A stretch of DNA of 64,000 bases. Origin: Symbiodinium natans. Taxonomy: Eukaryota; Sar; Dinophyceae; Suessiales; Symbiodiniaceae. Shown one piece after another: positions 12,306 through 23,950 of this stretch (positions are counted from its first letter, which is position 1; every line of letters starts with the position of its first letter). The stretch spans positions 491,001 to 555,000 of the forward strand of contig CAJNDS010002096.1 in NCBI GenBank assembly GCA_905221605.1, given 5' to 3'. A program made the translations under genes and the position numbers. The notes under the pieces are model-generated. The model made no database searches and was not told the DNA's origin. It saw only the letters and a program-made list of their open reading frames with translations.

Positions 12306-12844
12306 CTTCTACATGCCTTCGAAGATGAGGCGGCGTTGTCCAGTGGTATGCCCTCCTCTTGCTCGTTCCAACCTAGGTGGCGCTGCAAGTAGGCGTACTA
12401 AAGAATGCCTTGGAAGGACGTTGGTTCGGTACTTATAGCCCAACCCCAACACTGAAAGCCCTAGAAAGAAATCTCCTCAGGAGCGTGACCATCTCATTTG
12501 CTGTGCGCATACACGCACTGGGAAAGCACGACACACGATCAACAGAGTGGCCTTACCCCGGATCGAACCCTAAGAAGGCCACAAACTTGGGAGTTCGCAC
12601 ACTTGAGACTGCAGTTTCGGCAGCGAGCACATCACACACCACACACAAGTGCGAAACACAGGTTGAATTCGGAAAGGAAACCGTTCTTGATCCGATACCC
12701 TGGGAGCTGACAAAGCATCGCGACCGTATGCCCTCCTTGTCTCGGATCGTGGCCTGCACATTGTCAATCCTTTCTGGATCTTCCTCCTCCAGGGCCGAAT
12801 CCAAAGTAATGGTCTTGCTGCTCCGCATCTTCAGGGCCACCGCG
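12306..12844 (-). pseudogene. Ubiquitin-like sequence, two segments, apparently frameshifted
   Basis: Read on the minus strand, 12844-12736 encodes a ubiquitin N-half: ALKMRSSKTITL aligns to the FVKTLTGKTITL strand, followed by RIDNVQATIRDKEG in place of TIENVKAKIQDKEG, with about three extra residues between. After a 380-bp gap, 12355-12306 encodes EGIPLD and then, one frame away, QRRLIFEG, the counterpart of QQRLIFAG. Splicing at AAG|GAGGGC to AGAG|GAGGGC gives a phase-0 join, but a single missing base after PLD shifts the frame, and the shifted frame soon meets TAG. It could be a decayed ubiquitin-like domain or an unseen micro-intron. Intron ends carry a 12-base direct repeat. Confidence 0.6.
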
Positions 12845-13248
12845 CTGACGCAACACCAGGGGGCCTCTTTCAGGATGTAGCCGGACGGTATGTCATGGCA
12901 TTCGAGGGTTCTAGCAAATTCTAGAGGCACGTGTCGAACGCAAGGGTTTCGGCCCTTATGCCCTAACGAAAGAATGTAAGTAGAACGGAGGGGGAGAGAG
13001 AAAGAGAAAACAAAAAAAACATCATAAACAAAAAACAAAATGCTGCATGGCTGACACGGTCGGACTTTGCAACAGATCAGTCGACACATGCTTCTTGTGT
13101 TCGAGTGCCAGTCTTCGACTATAGCAATAACCACTCGATAGTCAGTATTGCACCTCCTGGGACGCCCCACGTGCGAGGACATGTACTTTGCACTTGGAGA
13201 CGAAGTCCGCTCCTGATCTCTTTCTAGGCAGTTTTGAGTTTTTTACGC

Positions 13249-13330
13249 TGGGGACACATCACTGAGGTCTTGCAAGCGGGCTTGGATTTCGACAATGAGG
13301 ACTTTGGTAGCTGGGTGGGCAAACATGGCA
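13249..13330 (-). CDS. Candidate minus-strand exon, product not recognised
   Basis: The minus strand encodes MFAHPATKVLIVEIQARLQD and a short tail, with protein-like composition. It lies upstream (5') of the ubiquitin-like segments on the same strand and could belong to that gene. There are no domain or secure splice sites. Confidence 0.25.
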
Positions 13331-13482
13331 GCACATGCAAATTTGCAATGGTTACGGGCTGTTAAAGGGGCTCGGTGCTTCAACATGCAGTCCACCGGAA
13401 CGCTTGGTAATTGGAATTGCTTTTGGCAGAGCATGATGCCTGCAATGAAAAGCACTTTATGCCGCGAGACGGCAAGAACCAT

Positions 13483-16400
13483 TCTGGCATTCTGGCCTGC
13501 GCTATGACGTTGGTGTCTCCACCAGAGTCATCGACCTCTGGAAGTGCAAGATCCCACGAGGGCTTACAGCATTTGCGGTCCTTTTCGGTCTTTTGCAACC
13601 ACGCACGACAGGCTGATCTTGTGCTTGTTCCTCGCTAGCAAAGCGCGTGTTGGGTCAAAGTCTGATGGTGTTGACTGCCAGTACGTGCCGGGACTCAAGA
13701 AAATGAGCGCGGTGAGCACTGGGCTTCCTGGAGGCTACGAAGCCTGAGGCCCTCACGAATGGGAGTTTGTGCGGGGGGTTGACATAACGAACAAAGGTGG
13801 GGGAGCTTGCGGCATTTGGGACTGGACGGGGTCTTCAACGCAAGCCATGGCAACTTTTGGAGGGCGGTGCAGAGGGGCAATTGATGCCTGTAGTTGGCTT
13901 TAAAATGCACTCAACGGTTTCGACTCAGGGGCCCAGAACTTGGGAGCGCTTAAACAAAGTTCCGAGTTCCGGCAGCCAAGTTGTGAAAACAACTATTTGA
14001 GCATGCGTGCGTTTATGATGTATTTAGCAATTTGACTGTTTGAGTTGTTTTACACCGAACGTTTCGCTCTTGGTCGCTGGTTCGTATTGCCAAACAGAAA
14101 TGCAAGGATAAGTTTCGCAACATGTTCGAAGACTTCCTGGCGAAACGAGAGGCTTGGGTGTGGAGAGTTTGCGACTGGCTCCTGCAGATCTTGTTCTTTC
14201 AGGAGGTGAGGATGGGGGCGCAGAGGACTGACTGTAAAAGCAGCCCTATTCTTTCACAGTGATGGCACGCCGAGTTGGCAAATCACCGTTCTTAGAAGTG
14301 AGCCGGGTGCTCAATTGATCTTCGTTTATTGTGTCCGATTTTGGAAAGCCAGCTCCTTGAATCTTGCGGGCGTTGTTGTGTACAATCTTTTTTCTGTTTG
14401 GGCCAAGCAGGACTTGAGGAGACCTTCGGCTTGTCATGTCAGAGATTTAAGGTCACACACACCCCCATTTCCTGAATTGTCAGGACGCGTTTCTGCACAC
14501 GGTCAAGAATTTGTGTTCAGGATCAGCATCAGCATCAAGAAACCTTTTTTTGTGGTCGCGCTGTTGAGTTTTTCAATCTTTAGTGCCATCGGGTTGTGTC
14601 CTTCCGGGCATTTGGAGCGCGTGTGTTTTCAATGCCTCGTGTACTCGAAATGCAGCAATCAATGCACAATTCAGTGCGTTGGGACCATGAAGGCACAATT
14701 CCCCTGGACGTTGAAATGGTATGTACTTGCAGTGCGCGAGGCTTGTACAGACCAATTTTGCTTGGTGTCTAGATATGGGGACCCCCCCCCCGCCCCACCC
14801 CTTTGCCCTCCCAGCTTCGAAATTTGGTGTCATTGTAATGTCATTGTGAATCATTAGACCGACAGGCTCAGATGTCGACCCCAGCTTGTGACACCATTTA
14901 TGCCCGGGGTGGTAATTCCAGCTTCGCTAGCCGCTAGTTAGCTTTGGTGCACTACCTTGCCTTCTCTGGGCCTCTTAGGCCACGCTCGCCGTCCTCGAAA
15001 CTGTCATTATGGACGTCTGTGCGAACTGCGAAACTGCCGTCTGTCATCAGCTTTATGGATGTCCTGGTTCTCCATGTTCATGACTCCATGACTGTCACTT
15101 TTGCACGTCGGTGTTCTCTAACTTGCGAAACCTTCGTCGCTTTTTGGATGTCTGTGTTCACCAAGTGCGACACTGCCGTTGCTTTGTGACTTCTGGCTCA
15201 CATGGTCTCTTACTGTTTGGGGTCTCTGCCGTAAATTTTGTTGGGGTGACGTTAGAATCAGAATGGCCAGGCGGGGTGCACTCGCGCTGCGGAGCAGGTT
15301 TTGCTCGATCCTTGCTCGCATTTGGGATGAAAACCGCGCTCTCGCCTAGGCGAAGACGTGGGCGCACTCGCCATCTTCAAAACTGTCATCCTCGAAACTG
15401 ACATCGCTTTGGCTGTCTGTACTCGCGAACTGCGAAACTGCTGTCGCTTCTGATTGTTTGGGTACTGCGCTGGCGAAATCTTGTTGGTGTGTTCCGTTGT
15501 TCTACACAAATTGTGCGATTATTTGTGATTGAGTAATAGTGCGTTGTGCTATCGAATCACAGCAGCGAACGCGCATTAAGCTTTCACCTGACCATGGACG
15601 CAAAATATGTAGAATGCAGCGACCTTGGCAATGGGTTGGGGCATGCTGGGGGAGCAGGTCGTAATGGTGTGGCAACGAACGAAGCATGTAGCCCTTCTTG
15701 ATATTACACGTTTCGCTGCGGACAGCGTATATGGCTCTGGTGGTTTAGCTTGGTTTGGTTTTGAATTCACTGAGCATGGAGTCCTTGTTGATTCCAGCCA
15801 AACGTTTTCCAAGCAGATCCTGCCCATTCCCATTCCTCCAGTTTTTTGCATGCGTGGTCCAGGCCTGGTCTTTCGAAGCTTTGGACGTACAAATAAGTTG
15901 TCACAGCGGGGCCGCCCCACCCCATTGTGCTCTACAGCTTCGAGGCCTGAGCAGAATTAGGACGTGGTCACTCGCATGTACATGTCTAAGATTGTAAGTC
16001 GTGAAACGAGTGGGATTGCAGGGGAACTTTTCTCAACTGCCAAATAGCCCTCGAAATTGGGTACAATTGTAAGACGAAACAAAAAAGCGCGGGGACAACG
16101 TGGTCGCTCCTGGCGTTGGATGTTGGCAAAAAAGGCTTTGGAGGCTGGGGGGGGGGGGGGGGAGGGTAGATGTCAATGGAAAGTATAGGTAAGTTTAAAG
16201 TTGTCGAGCGTTTGTGCGTGTATTTTCAACGTTGTGTTTGTGAGGGACTAGAAGGTCTGCAGAAAGCGGCTACACGTGCCTGCACGATGGTGAAACGCGT
16301 GCATCAGTGAGCACGTGGACCATGCCTAATCTTGGACTCATGATTGTGGTTTGCTTAAGTCAGGAACTCCTTCGTGCCATATGTGCCAAGAAGTCGAGCC

Positions 16401-19168
16401 TCAAAGAGGAGCTCGGGCTAGTCGCAAGAGTCAAGAGTTGCAGAGTCAATTGAAAAAAGAGATTTGGGGTGCCAGGCGCAGGAAGGACCTTCCGCCCATG
16501 ACACAGTTTGAGCCGGCACCTAAGATCAGTATACATTGATACATCTACAGTCTATCTATTATATGATATATATATATATATGTATGTGTGTGTATGGTTC
16601 AAGCAAGGGTTTGTGGAGACATCGCTGCAGCACACGACGCGCCGATTCATGAAGCCTGCACAGCTGCAGGAAGAATCTTCTGCACGACGTTCAGCGAGTG
16701 CTGAAGGCATGTACCCTAACTACCCTCCAGCTGTTTCAGGATGTTTCAGGTTTTAGGGTTAAAAGCTTCGCAGTCATCTTCTTGTTGGATCCAGGGTTTT
16801 GCATGATATCTTTGAGAGGTTACGCCGTTTACGCGTTTGGGCCTTTTTTGGCACTCATCATCTCCTTTTCGGTGGTTTAGGGTTTCTTGCGTGACACATG
16901 CGATTCAAGCACCGCCCGAATGAAGCACCACCATTACCTCCTAGTGTTCAGGGTGGGCTTTCCACACTCCATCTCTTTTGGAGTTGGCGCTTCTGCGGTC
17001 TAGGCTTGTGCGCGAATCCGTGGTTGACCTTTTTTTGGTGCCAAGACTGAACTGGTTTCCAACCCTGACATGCGTGCTTTTCGTGATTGAGACAGTTTTC
17101 CAACCATGTCCAGAAGCGGAAGAGCCATGGTGCATGGTAGCTTGTTGACTGCCGCGTCGTCATGCTGTGTCCATGATACTGCCTTCCCAGAGAAGCCAGA
17201 TACATGTTTTACTCATGTTCCTGTTGTTCCACCTGTCCCATGCCCTTCCGGTCGTTCATAGGTAGTTGATAGCCTGAACGCCCCCTGAAATATCACCATC
17301 ACTTCGATAGATCCTTCGATCAGTTAAAGGCTGGTCCTGGCCAACGGCTTTCTTCCGGTTCCTTGCTAGATTCTGCTGGAAGTTTCCTTTGCACAATACT
17401 GTGCACTCGGTAAGAGGCTCGGCACGCGAAAGAAAGCTGGGTCCCATTGTCGGCCCCTGAGTGCCAGATACTTGAGGCTTCCGGAAGCCTGCTCACAATG
17501 ATACCCACAAGTCCCACTGGGTGCTGGCGCGTGTGGTGTATGATTCTCATCACAGCAGGCTGTGGCTATTTCATGTATGACCGAATGTCTGCAGGTCGGA
17601 ACTGCTTGAGGATCCGGCTATTCGGAGGCTCCCAGAATTGCAAAGATTGATGCGTGAAACACAACAAAATCGAAACAGCCTTTGCCCATCCTCGGTTTGG
17701 CGTTGTTCGGGTTAAATTCAGCTCGGGTCTCCAGTGGGTCTCCTGAATCCCACAGAGACGCAGAGCATTCGCGGAGTGCCCATTCTATGAAAACTCGGCA
17801 GAGAATCCTGCCGAGCATCCCTGAAGTATCCACCCCCCAGAGAATCCTGTGCTGCGGCATAATCACGCGCAAGTTCCCTGGAATGCCCACCACCAGTTGT
17901 CCATATAGAGTACCCCTGGAGTGCCTCTGTGGTTAATCCAAGTTGATTGCGTATACTGAGAAACAGCCGCAGCAATGATCGAACATGTGCAGGACTGTGG
18001 TCACAGAAGCATGTGGAAGGGTTTGCAAAAAAGCATTCGCTGAACTTCCCACGGAAGTCTAGACGTTTTGCAGAAGTACCACTTGAAGCGTTCGTGATGA
18101 CATTGGATACTATCATATGCTATCACGTTTCGAGAGTGTGGGTTGTTTGGTTGCGACAACAGACGTGAAATCTGCGGAAACTTTGAAGAAGCTGTGAGAA
18201 AACTCTGAATTCTTGCCCAAAATGGTCGGTCTACCCTCGATTCTTCCCCTGCCCTGCTCCTAGACCCACTCCTGTCCACAAATTTTCACTTTCGTCAGGT
18301 CCGCTTGGACCACCAGCGCCTGTTCAATTTATCACAAAATGATTGTGCGGAAGCGGCGGCGGATTCCATGTCCAGACTCGCGGCGAGAGTTTAATTATCT
18401 CTCATGTGATCCCTACAGTGCGTTAGAGTTGGAAGAAGTGTGTGAAATGACATATATCGTTTTTACATGCAGTCTTGCCATGGTGTCACGGGGGTCCCAC
18501 TGTACGAGTAAACGGGTGGACCTTGCGTCCGAGCAGGATATAGCGGTTTCAGACCCCACCTAAGCCTAGTGTCCAAAATGGGTCCATCAGCCAGGTCCCG
18601 TAAGTCGCACCATGTGCAGTTTGCGTCGTTCTTCTCGCCCCGTCCCCCGCTTGCCAAGACGAATGCTGCTCGACATGGAAATATTGAAACGACCTGACGC
18701 TTTACCTGCCACTTTGAAATCTTCCACACCTGCGACAGGAACGAACTGGAAAACGCCTCGCGACACTGTGGGGAAGACACCAAAGAATCATTTGTACAAC
18801 GTGGTGAAGGTATCAAAACATTGCCAGGAACGTGTCGTAGCATGCCATGGAACAAGGTGAGCCGATACAACTGCTTAAACTTTGCACATAGAGGCCCATG
18901 CATCAGCTCACAATCACTGCGCTGTCCTTGTCCCTGTCTCTGAAACGCCCCCAGTTCATCCTGACAGATATTGTCCATGTGCCAGCTGTGTGCATGTAAC
19001 AGTTAAATTGAATGAACAGGTCGGAGTTTTCAATGGGTAAACCGACAGATACATGCGGCACCACTGCTTTTGCTGATGCATTGGCGAATGATGCAGGGCA
19101 CGATGCAAGCTTCCTCGAGGGTTGGCCTTGTGGGAATGGCTTTCTTTACGGTGCAGCGGTGAAATTAC
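13483..19168. other. Long stretch without a supported gene
   Basis: A 180-codon open plus frame at 14315-14857 has no family match and no coding context. A poly-G tract of about 16 is near 16147, and a TA microsatellite lies at 16556-16582. Other ORFs here look like chance. Exons of unfamiliar proteins could be missed. Confidence 0.4.
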
Positions 19169-19169
19169 A

Positions 19170-19707
19170 ATGGCCCGAAGCCCAGCTGCTGTAGCGAACT
19201 TGTTTGACAAGCTTGCAGCGGCCTTGTTGTGGACGATGAGCGGCGGATGCCTGTAGCAAAAATAGTCAGTCCAAGGCAGATTTTGCTACTGGTAGTTGAA
19301 CTTGTGAAACCTTGTGAAGCTGAACCCGTTTTTGATTTCATCGCCGCGCGTTCCTGTGAACTCTTTCAGCAGCAAACATGTCACAGCAAGAGGCGAAGAG
19401 GATGAAGGAATCAAGCCCGGACTCGACATCTCGGATGAGCTCACAAAGCTCAGAAGGGGTCTTGAAGAAGTGCTATTCCTGAACAAGGAATGAAGGAGCG
19501 CACTGGGAGCGCAGTATCAGTGAGTCCTTTTGGGGCATGGACAGAAGGGCTCGGGCAACGAGAGGTACTGCAGAAACGGGCGTGAGGGTTTCAGCAACGT
19601 TCGAGGCATAGGCGGCGCAGGCCTTTGTTGGTGTGGCGCCAGATGATGAGCCAAAAGCATGGCTTTGCACGGACCGGGTGGACTCGAGCAAGCTTGACCG
19701 CCGCTAG
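19170..19707 (+). CDS. Candidate small spliced gene, product not recognised
   Basis: Three plus-strand segments fit together. From ATG at 19170 the frame reads MARSPAAVANLFDKLAAALL. About 19401-19487 encodes DEGIKPGLDISDELTKLRRG and then LEEVLFLNK. 19621-19707 encodes AFVGVAPDDEPKAWLCTDRV and ends in a TAG. The second and third segments join in phase 0 at AACAAG|GAATGA (GA donor) and GCGCAG|GCCTTT (AG|G acceptor), the same pattern as in the recognised genes. The link from the first segment is not resolved. No family is recognised. Confidence 0.4.
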
Positions 19708-20633
19708 GCAGTTCGCAGTGCAAACAGAGGAGACAAACTGTGAACCGGAAAGGTCAATGAGAGGTCGGACATGCTCCTGCAGATGGACACGGTGCCCCGA
19801 ACGATCAGCTTGTGGTGCGTTTGGATGCTTCTATTTGTAAAGTATGTACCATGGACGGTATGGTGCAATTGCTTGGTGCTGTTATTTTATGCAATGAGAG
19901 GCGAGTGGCCCAACAGATGCGCTCCACATGACGTTGGAAGAGCGAAAGCAGGAGGCCAGTGCTGGCATTCGATTTTGAGTCAGCAATTATCCAGTGTCTT
20001 GTGCGTCAGTATTTTGCTACTGGCATACACTGCCACTCGCCCAGTTGTCATTGGCCGTCTTCGAGACGCTTGCAATTTTGCTACGTGGCTGCAGAAGAGC
20101 TGCTGTGTCGCCGTGTCGCCTGTGTTTAAGGCATCGCTTTTCCAGCTCTTGCAATGTCGCGCTGCTGTCGATACAGACACTCTAAGACTCTAAGGCAGCG
20201 CAACTTTCCTGATGGAGGAGGCCTGGGAAGTCATTTTCGAAACGTTGCTACAGCAGTTTACATCAATCACGTGCTGCTTCTTGGACTATTCTTTCAGTTT
20301 TTCATTCACGAGGTCTCAGCCTGGAAGATCTACAGCAGGTTCCTGCAACATGGCCAGCATCGAGTCAATTAGGCGTGTAGGATAGTCCTGCTGAACTCCA
20401 TAACTTATGCAGGCCGCCCTCTGTTTGCCTGAGCTAAGTAAGCTGCTGCGACTTTGAGCTTTTCGAATCAGATTAGGGTTCGCAAGACTAGGTTCGGCTT
20501 GAAAGAGGCTGGAATGCTGGTACTTTCTCTGATGCGCGACGAGGAGGTTCTTTCTTCAGACCCAAATTAGAAGGCACCGTGGCAAGGTCCTTGCAGTGCA
20601 AGTGTTCAAAGATCACCAAGGTGTACTCTGTAG
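19708..20633. other. No gene supported
   Basis: Short open frames only. One plus frame near 20240-20370 encodes a hydrophobic stretch but has no family signature. Confidence 0.35.
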
Positions 20634-21494
20634 TTGCTTAGTTCCTCCAAGATGTTTACCCCGTGCTGCCAGGAAGGCAATAAAAACAAAATCCCTTCTG
20701 CCCGCCAGTGGCACCTCTCTCGCGGATGCCTGCAAAATCTACGGAGCCAAAACAAGCTGGCGAATCCTAAAGTCGAACTGAGCATCCTTCCGCTGCGCAA
20801 TCGGCAAGAAGTGAATAAACCTCGTCATATTCTGTCACAAAAAAATCAGCAAAACCGGTCGTTTCTTTTTACAGATCGACTAATTTCACTTTTTGAAATC
20901 CCCTCCCCCCCTTGCTGCTCCATCGTTCGAAAAGTCTGGACCTGGTTATACAGAGCTTGCATTGCAAGTCAAAAGCAGAGCCAACTCCTTTGTGCAATAT
21001 CTAATATGTGTAATTTCCTTCAAGTTATCAAATTGTGCTCGCGAATTGGGCTTTGCAATGACAGAGGTGGGGGGGAGTGTAAGAGGGCAACATTCCCTCA
21101 CGCTTGCGCCGTCGTGACAGACGTGTGCTCTGAGGCAGTCGCAAGCTGCCTGGACGCAATGGAGTTTGTTTTGAGTGCCAATGTGTTTGTTGCCACAAAA
21201 ACATCATCCTTCGTCCATCACAACTGCATCCTGCATTTCTCGTTCTCAAGGACTGCAGTTTGGCCGACCGGCCTTGCAGCAGGTGCCGAAGTTCTGAGAG
21301 CCATGGCGAAGTCACAGCAGCCACTTCAGTCAAGCTTCAGCCAAGCTTCAGTTTTGGAAGGCACTGAGCAGAATGAAGACGGTGAAGGCCTTGCAGCTGC
21401 TTCACATTGCTTCACCAGCTGCCTATATTGTTCAGTATTCCAGGGGCTGCCTTTGGCACCAGCAGCCCGGGGGCTAAACCCGAAAACCACATGA
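20634..21494 (+). CDS. 286-codon orphan ORF, may be non-coding
   Basis: This is the longest uninterrupted frame outside the low-complexity array and the retroelement block. It is too long to expect by chance in a sequence of this base composition. The translation is rich in Ser, Cys and Leu and has no recognised domain. Its first in-frame codon is not clearly preceded by an acceptor or leader. It ends at 21494 after LNPKTT. It could be a lineage-specific protein, a fortuitous frame, or a decayed repeat-derived ORF. Confidence 0.25.
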   Translation: MLSSSKMFTPCCQEGNKNKIPSARQWHLSRGCLQNLRSQNKLANPKVELSILPLRNRQEVNKPRHILSQKNQQNRSFLFTDRLISLFEIPSPPCCSIVRKVWTWLYRACIASQKQSQLLCAISNMCNFLQVIKLCSRIGLCNDRGGGECKRATFPHACAVVTDVCSEAVASCLDAMEFVLSANVFVATKTSSFVHHNCILHFSFSRTAVWPTGLAAGAEVLRAMAKSQQPLQSSFSQASVLEGTEQNEDGEGLAAASHCFTSCLYCSVFQGLPLAPAARGLNPKTT

Positions 21495-22439
21495 GCCCGC
21501 AAGCATCATAAGATGGGGCGAGCGCCATGAGCATCATCAGGGGCTTGCTGGCATTTTGGAATGGGGCAGGAGGTAGGCGGGTCTCGCGCCAGGACCCCCC
21601 AAATGCTAGCATAGCCGGGTCAGCAGCGCTACCGTCGGGGATATCTGGTGGCAGCGTCGTGGCCCCAAGCCGGGCACGAACCCAGTGCAGGGCTTGCGTA
21701 AGCAAAAATGCTGGGACTGTTTGCAGCTATCCTCCAGCGCAGGCTGGCTTTTTGGGGTCCGGGCGCGGGACCCGACAGAGCATCATGAGCACTCTGACCT
21801 TGGGTCGGCGGGGCGATTTCAACATGTTTTGGAAAGGGCGCCGGAAGCTCTCCTTGATGAGTTTATTTTCCGGGTACAGAGCCCACCTCAGAGCACCAGC
21901 GGCCGCACCCGGGGCCGGGAACCGCCCGAAAGGCCGACATGTCAGTCGAGAATAAGTCGCCGTTTGTTTTTTACCTCTCACCGTGTTTGAAGGAAGGTAT
22001 CGAGGTTTAGGGCTTCGGGTTTTACCTTACCATACCTTTCCATGTCTTACCACCGTGGGCTATGAATGGGCGCTGGAGTCCCATTGGTGCGTTGCAGCCA
22101 CAATGCGGGTAGGAGCGGTCCGGTGGAGCAACCACTGTGGAACCCTTATAACTGAAATCTTTCGAGAACATTGTAGACATTGTAGAGTCGCAGGGTGTGA
22201 GAGATGTGATTGCCCGGTCCCACGCAGGCGCAAGCAACAGTGGAGTAATGGCGGATTGGCGTAGGGTATGCGGGCTGGGAAGGGGAACCATTTATCCAAG
22301 CTTAGGGGAGGGCATGGGGAGGAAGAGCCCTTTAAACTTTAAACATTAAATCATGAAACGTTGTAGAGTCCCATTATCACGAAAGCTAGCTCCTTGGAGC
22401 TTGCGAGAAAATCAATAAGTTAAAGGGCTGCGAGGGGCC
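21495..22439. other. No gene supported
   Basis: Two overlapping open frames (plus 21527-21955 and minus 21412-21705) are GC-rich and show no domain. TTTAGGG-like words occur near 22006-22025. Confidence 0.35.
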
Positions 22440-23095
22440 CCCCCCCACCTTGCAGGCTTCTTAATCGTTCATTGGGCTCTGAAAATCCAAGCTCCCTATC
22501 CGCTGACCCAGGCTTCGGCTTTTCATCGATCCAGGGTGCATGAGCAGATATGGGGACATGCTTGCAACCTTCTGCTTCGCAGGGTTGGGCTTGGGCTTGG
22601 GGTCTAGGACTTAGGGTGTCTAGGCTTGCTTCAAGTCAAAAATTTTCAGGGAGCTAAATGAAAGCTGACAGTTCTTTTGTGAGATCCGTGCTTCGACTTG
22701 GTTCCCGTGGCACGACGAGCTGGTCCTCTGATTTGATGCAGATCGAGCCACAGAGCGCAAAACATAGGTGGCCCTCGAAAAGTAGCACCATCACAAAGTC
22801 ACGCCCAACCGCACACACCATTGCAAAGTACTCTCTGTCTTGCCTCTAGCAGCTTTACATGCGCACGTTTCCCTCCCTTGAGGCCCCCCTCCCCCGCCCC
22901 CCTTGCAGGCTTCTTTGGGTTTGTCAGATGCCATCGTTCATTGGACCCTGAAAATCCAAGCTCCCTATCCGACGACCCACGTGCACACTGACAGGGTTGG
23001 GCTTGGGCTTAATTGGGCTTGGGGTCTAGGACTTATAAGGGTGTCTAGGCTTAGTCTAGGCTTGCTTCAAGTCAAGAATTTTCAGGGGGCTCATT
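22440..23095. repeat. Diverged direct duplication (~210 bp units)
   Basis: A C-run followed by CTTGCAGGCTTCTT, then AAAATCCAAGCTCCCTATCC, GGGTTGGGCTTGGGCTT, GGGGTCTAGGACTTA and TTCAAGTCAA..AATTTTCAGG occurs in the same order at about 22440-22650 and 22880-23090. Small insertions distinguish the copies. Confidence 0.85.
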
Positions 23096-23428
23096 CATCC
23101 CTCGAAAATGCATTGATTGCTTCGCTGTCCGGCGTTTGTCTGGCTTTCGTAACCCCCAGTCTCACGTGTAGCCACACCGAACCTGGCAGGTATGGGGGAT
23201 GGCGGGGAGTTAGCCTATACTTGCCAATTGCATAGGACAACGAGTGTGGGAGCCGTGAGGAAGGTGGTGCGAGTGAATCCCACGGCATGGACTCTGGAGG
23301 AGGGCTGAGAAAGCAGCGCGGGGCAGACACTGAGACCCGTGAGAAAATCCTTTCGAAGAATTGAGATCAATTGAGCATGGATGGCGGGTTATGCGGGTTA
23401 GGGTGGGAAGCGTGGAGCAGCCATTGAT

Positions 23429-23950
23429 GTGGTACAGTCCAAGTATGTGCAAGTACTTGGCCACCGGGAGCGTCTGCAGACAACGAAATTCCAAGCCAAA
23501 GCCTTCACTAGCGTTGCCTGGGGAAGGTCGGCGGATAGCTTCATTCTGACCACCACAGTCTACCAATGCATACACGCGAGCACACTCCAGAGCGCTTGGC
23601 GACAATTTTCCTGGGAGCTTTTCTTTCGGAATTTGTCAGGTGTCTGTTCGAGCAGACGGCCATCAGATGGTCCAACTACGGCCAGCCAGTGCCTTATGTG
23701 CCTAGATGTGCCTAGCGCGATTGTAGAGCCGAGTTCTGTCACCTGGTGGTCGCCAAGATTCGCTGAACCTAGGCCGTCGAGGTTCTTGGCAAGGCAAGAG
23801 GTTGTCAAAAGCTCTCCATGCGCTGCTTTTTGGAATGCCGCCGCTGTTCAACGAGCTTTGAAGCAGGAGGGCATCACTAATGCCAGAACTTCGTTGGTGC
23901 AGGCGCCTCGCCTTGATTTGAATAGTTTATTGCTGGAGTTTATTGACTGA
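23429..23950 (+). CDS. Open frame with coding-like 3' half, product not recognised
   Basis: The frame ends in a stop after LDLNSLLLEFID. The C-terminal part, including ALKQEGITNARTSLVQAP, looks protein-like, so about 23770-23950 may be a terminal exon. The 5' part is less convincing. No domain was identified. Confidence 0.3.
   Translation: MVQSKYVQVLGHRERLQTTKFQAKAFTSVAWGRSADSFILTTTVYQCIHASTLQSAWRQFSWELFFRNLSGVCSSRRPSDGPTTASQCLMCLDVPSAIVEPSSVTWWSPRFAEPRPSRFLARQEVVKSSPCAAFWNAAAVQRALKQEGITNARTSLVQAPRLDLNSLLLEFID

Noticed and set aside
12540-12580. Possible tRNA T-arm (GGTTCGATCC on the minus strand)
   Set aside because: T-stem does not pair and no anticodon or D arm is found upstream.
17718-17900. 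Minus-strand HRILWGVDTSGMLG, resembling the conserved N-terminal loop of choline transporter-like proteins
   Set aside because: The key CG after ML is missing and no neighbouring membrane exons were found; similarity too short.
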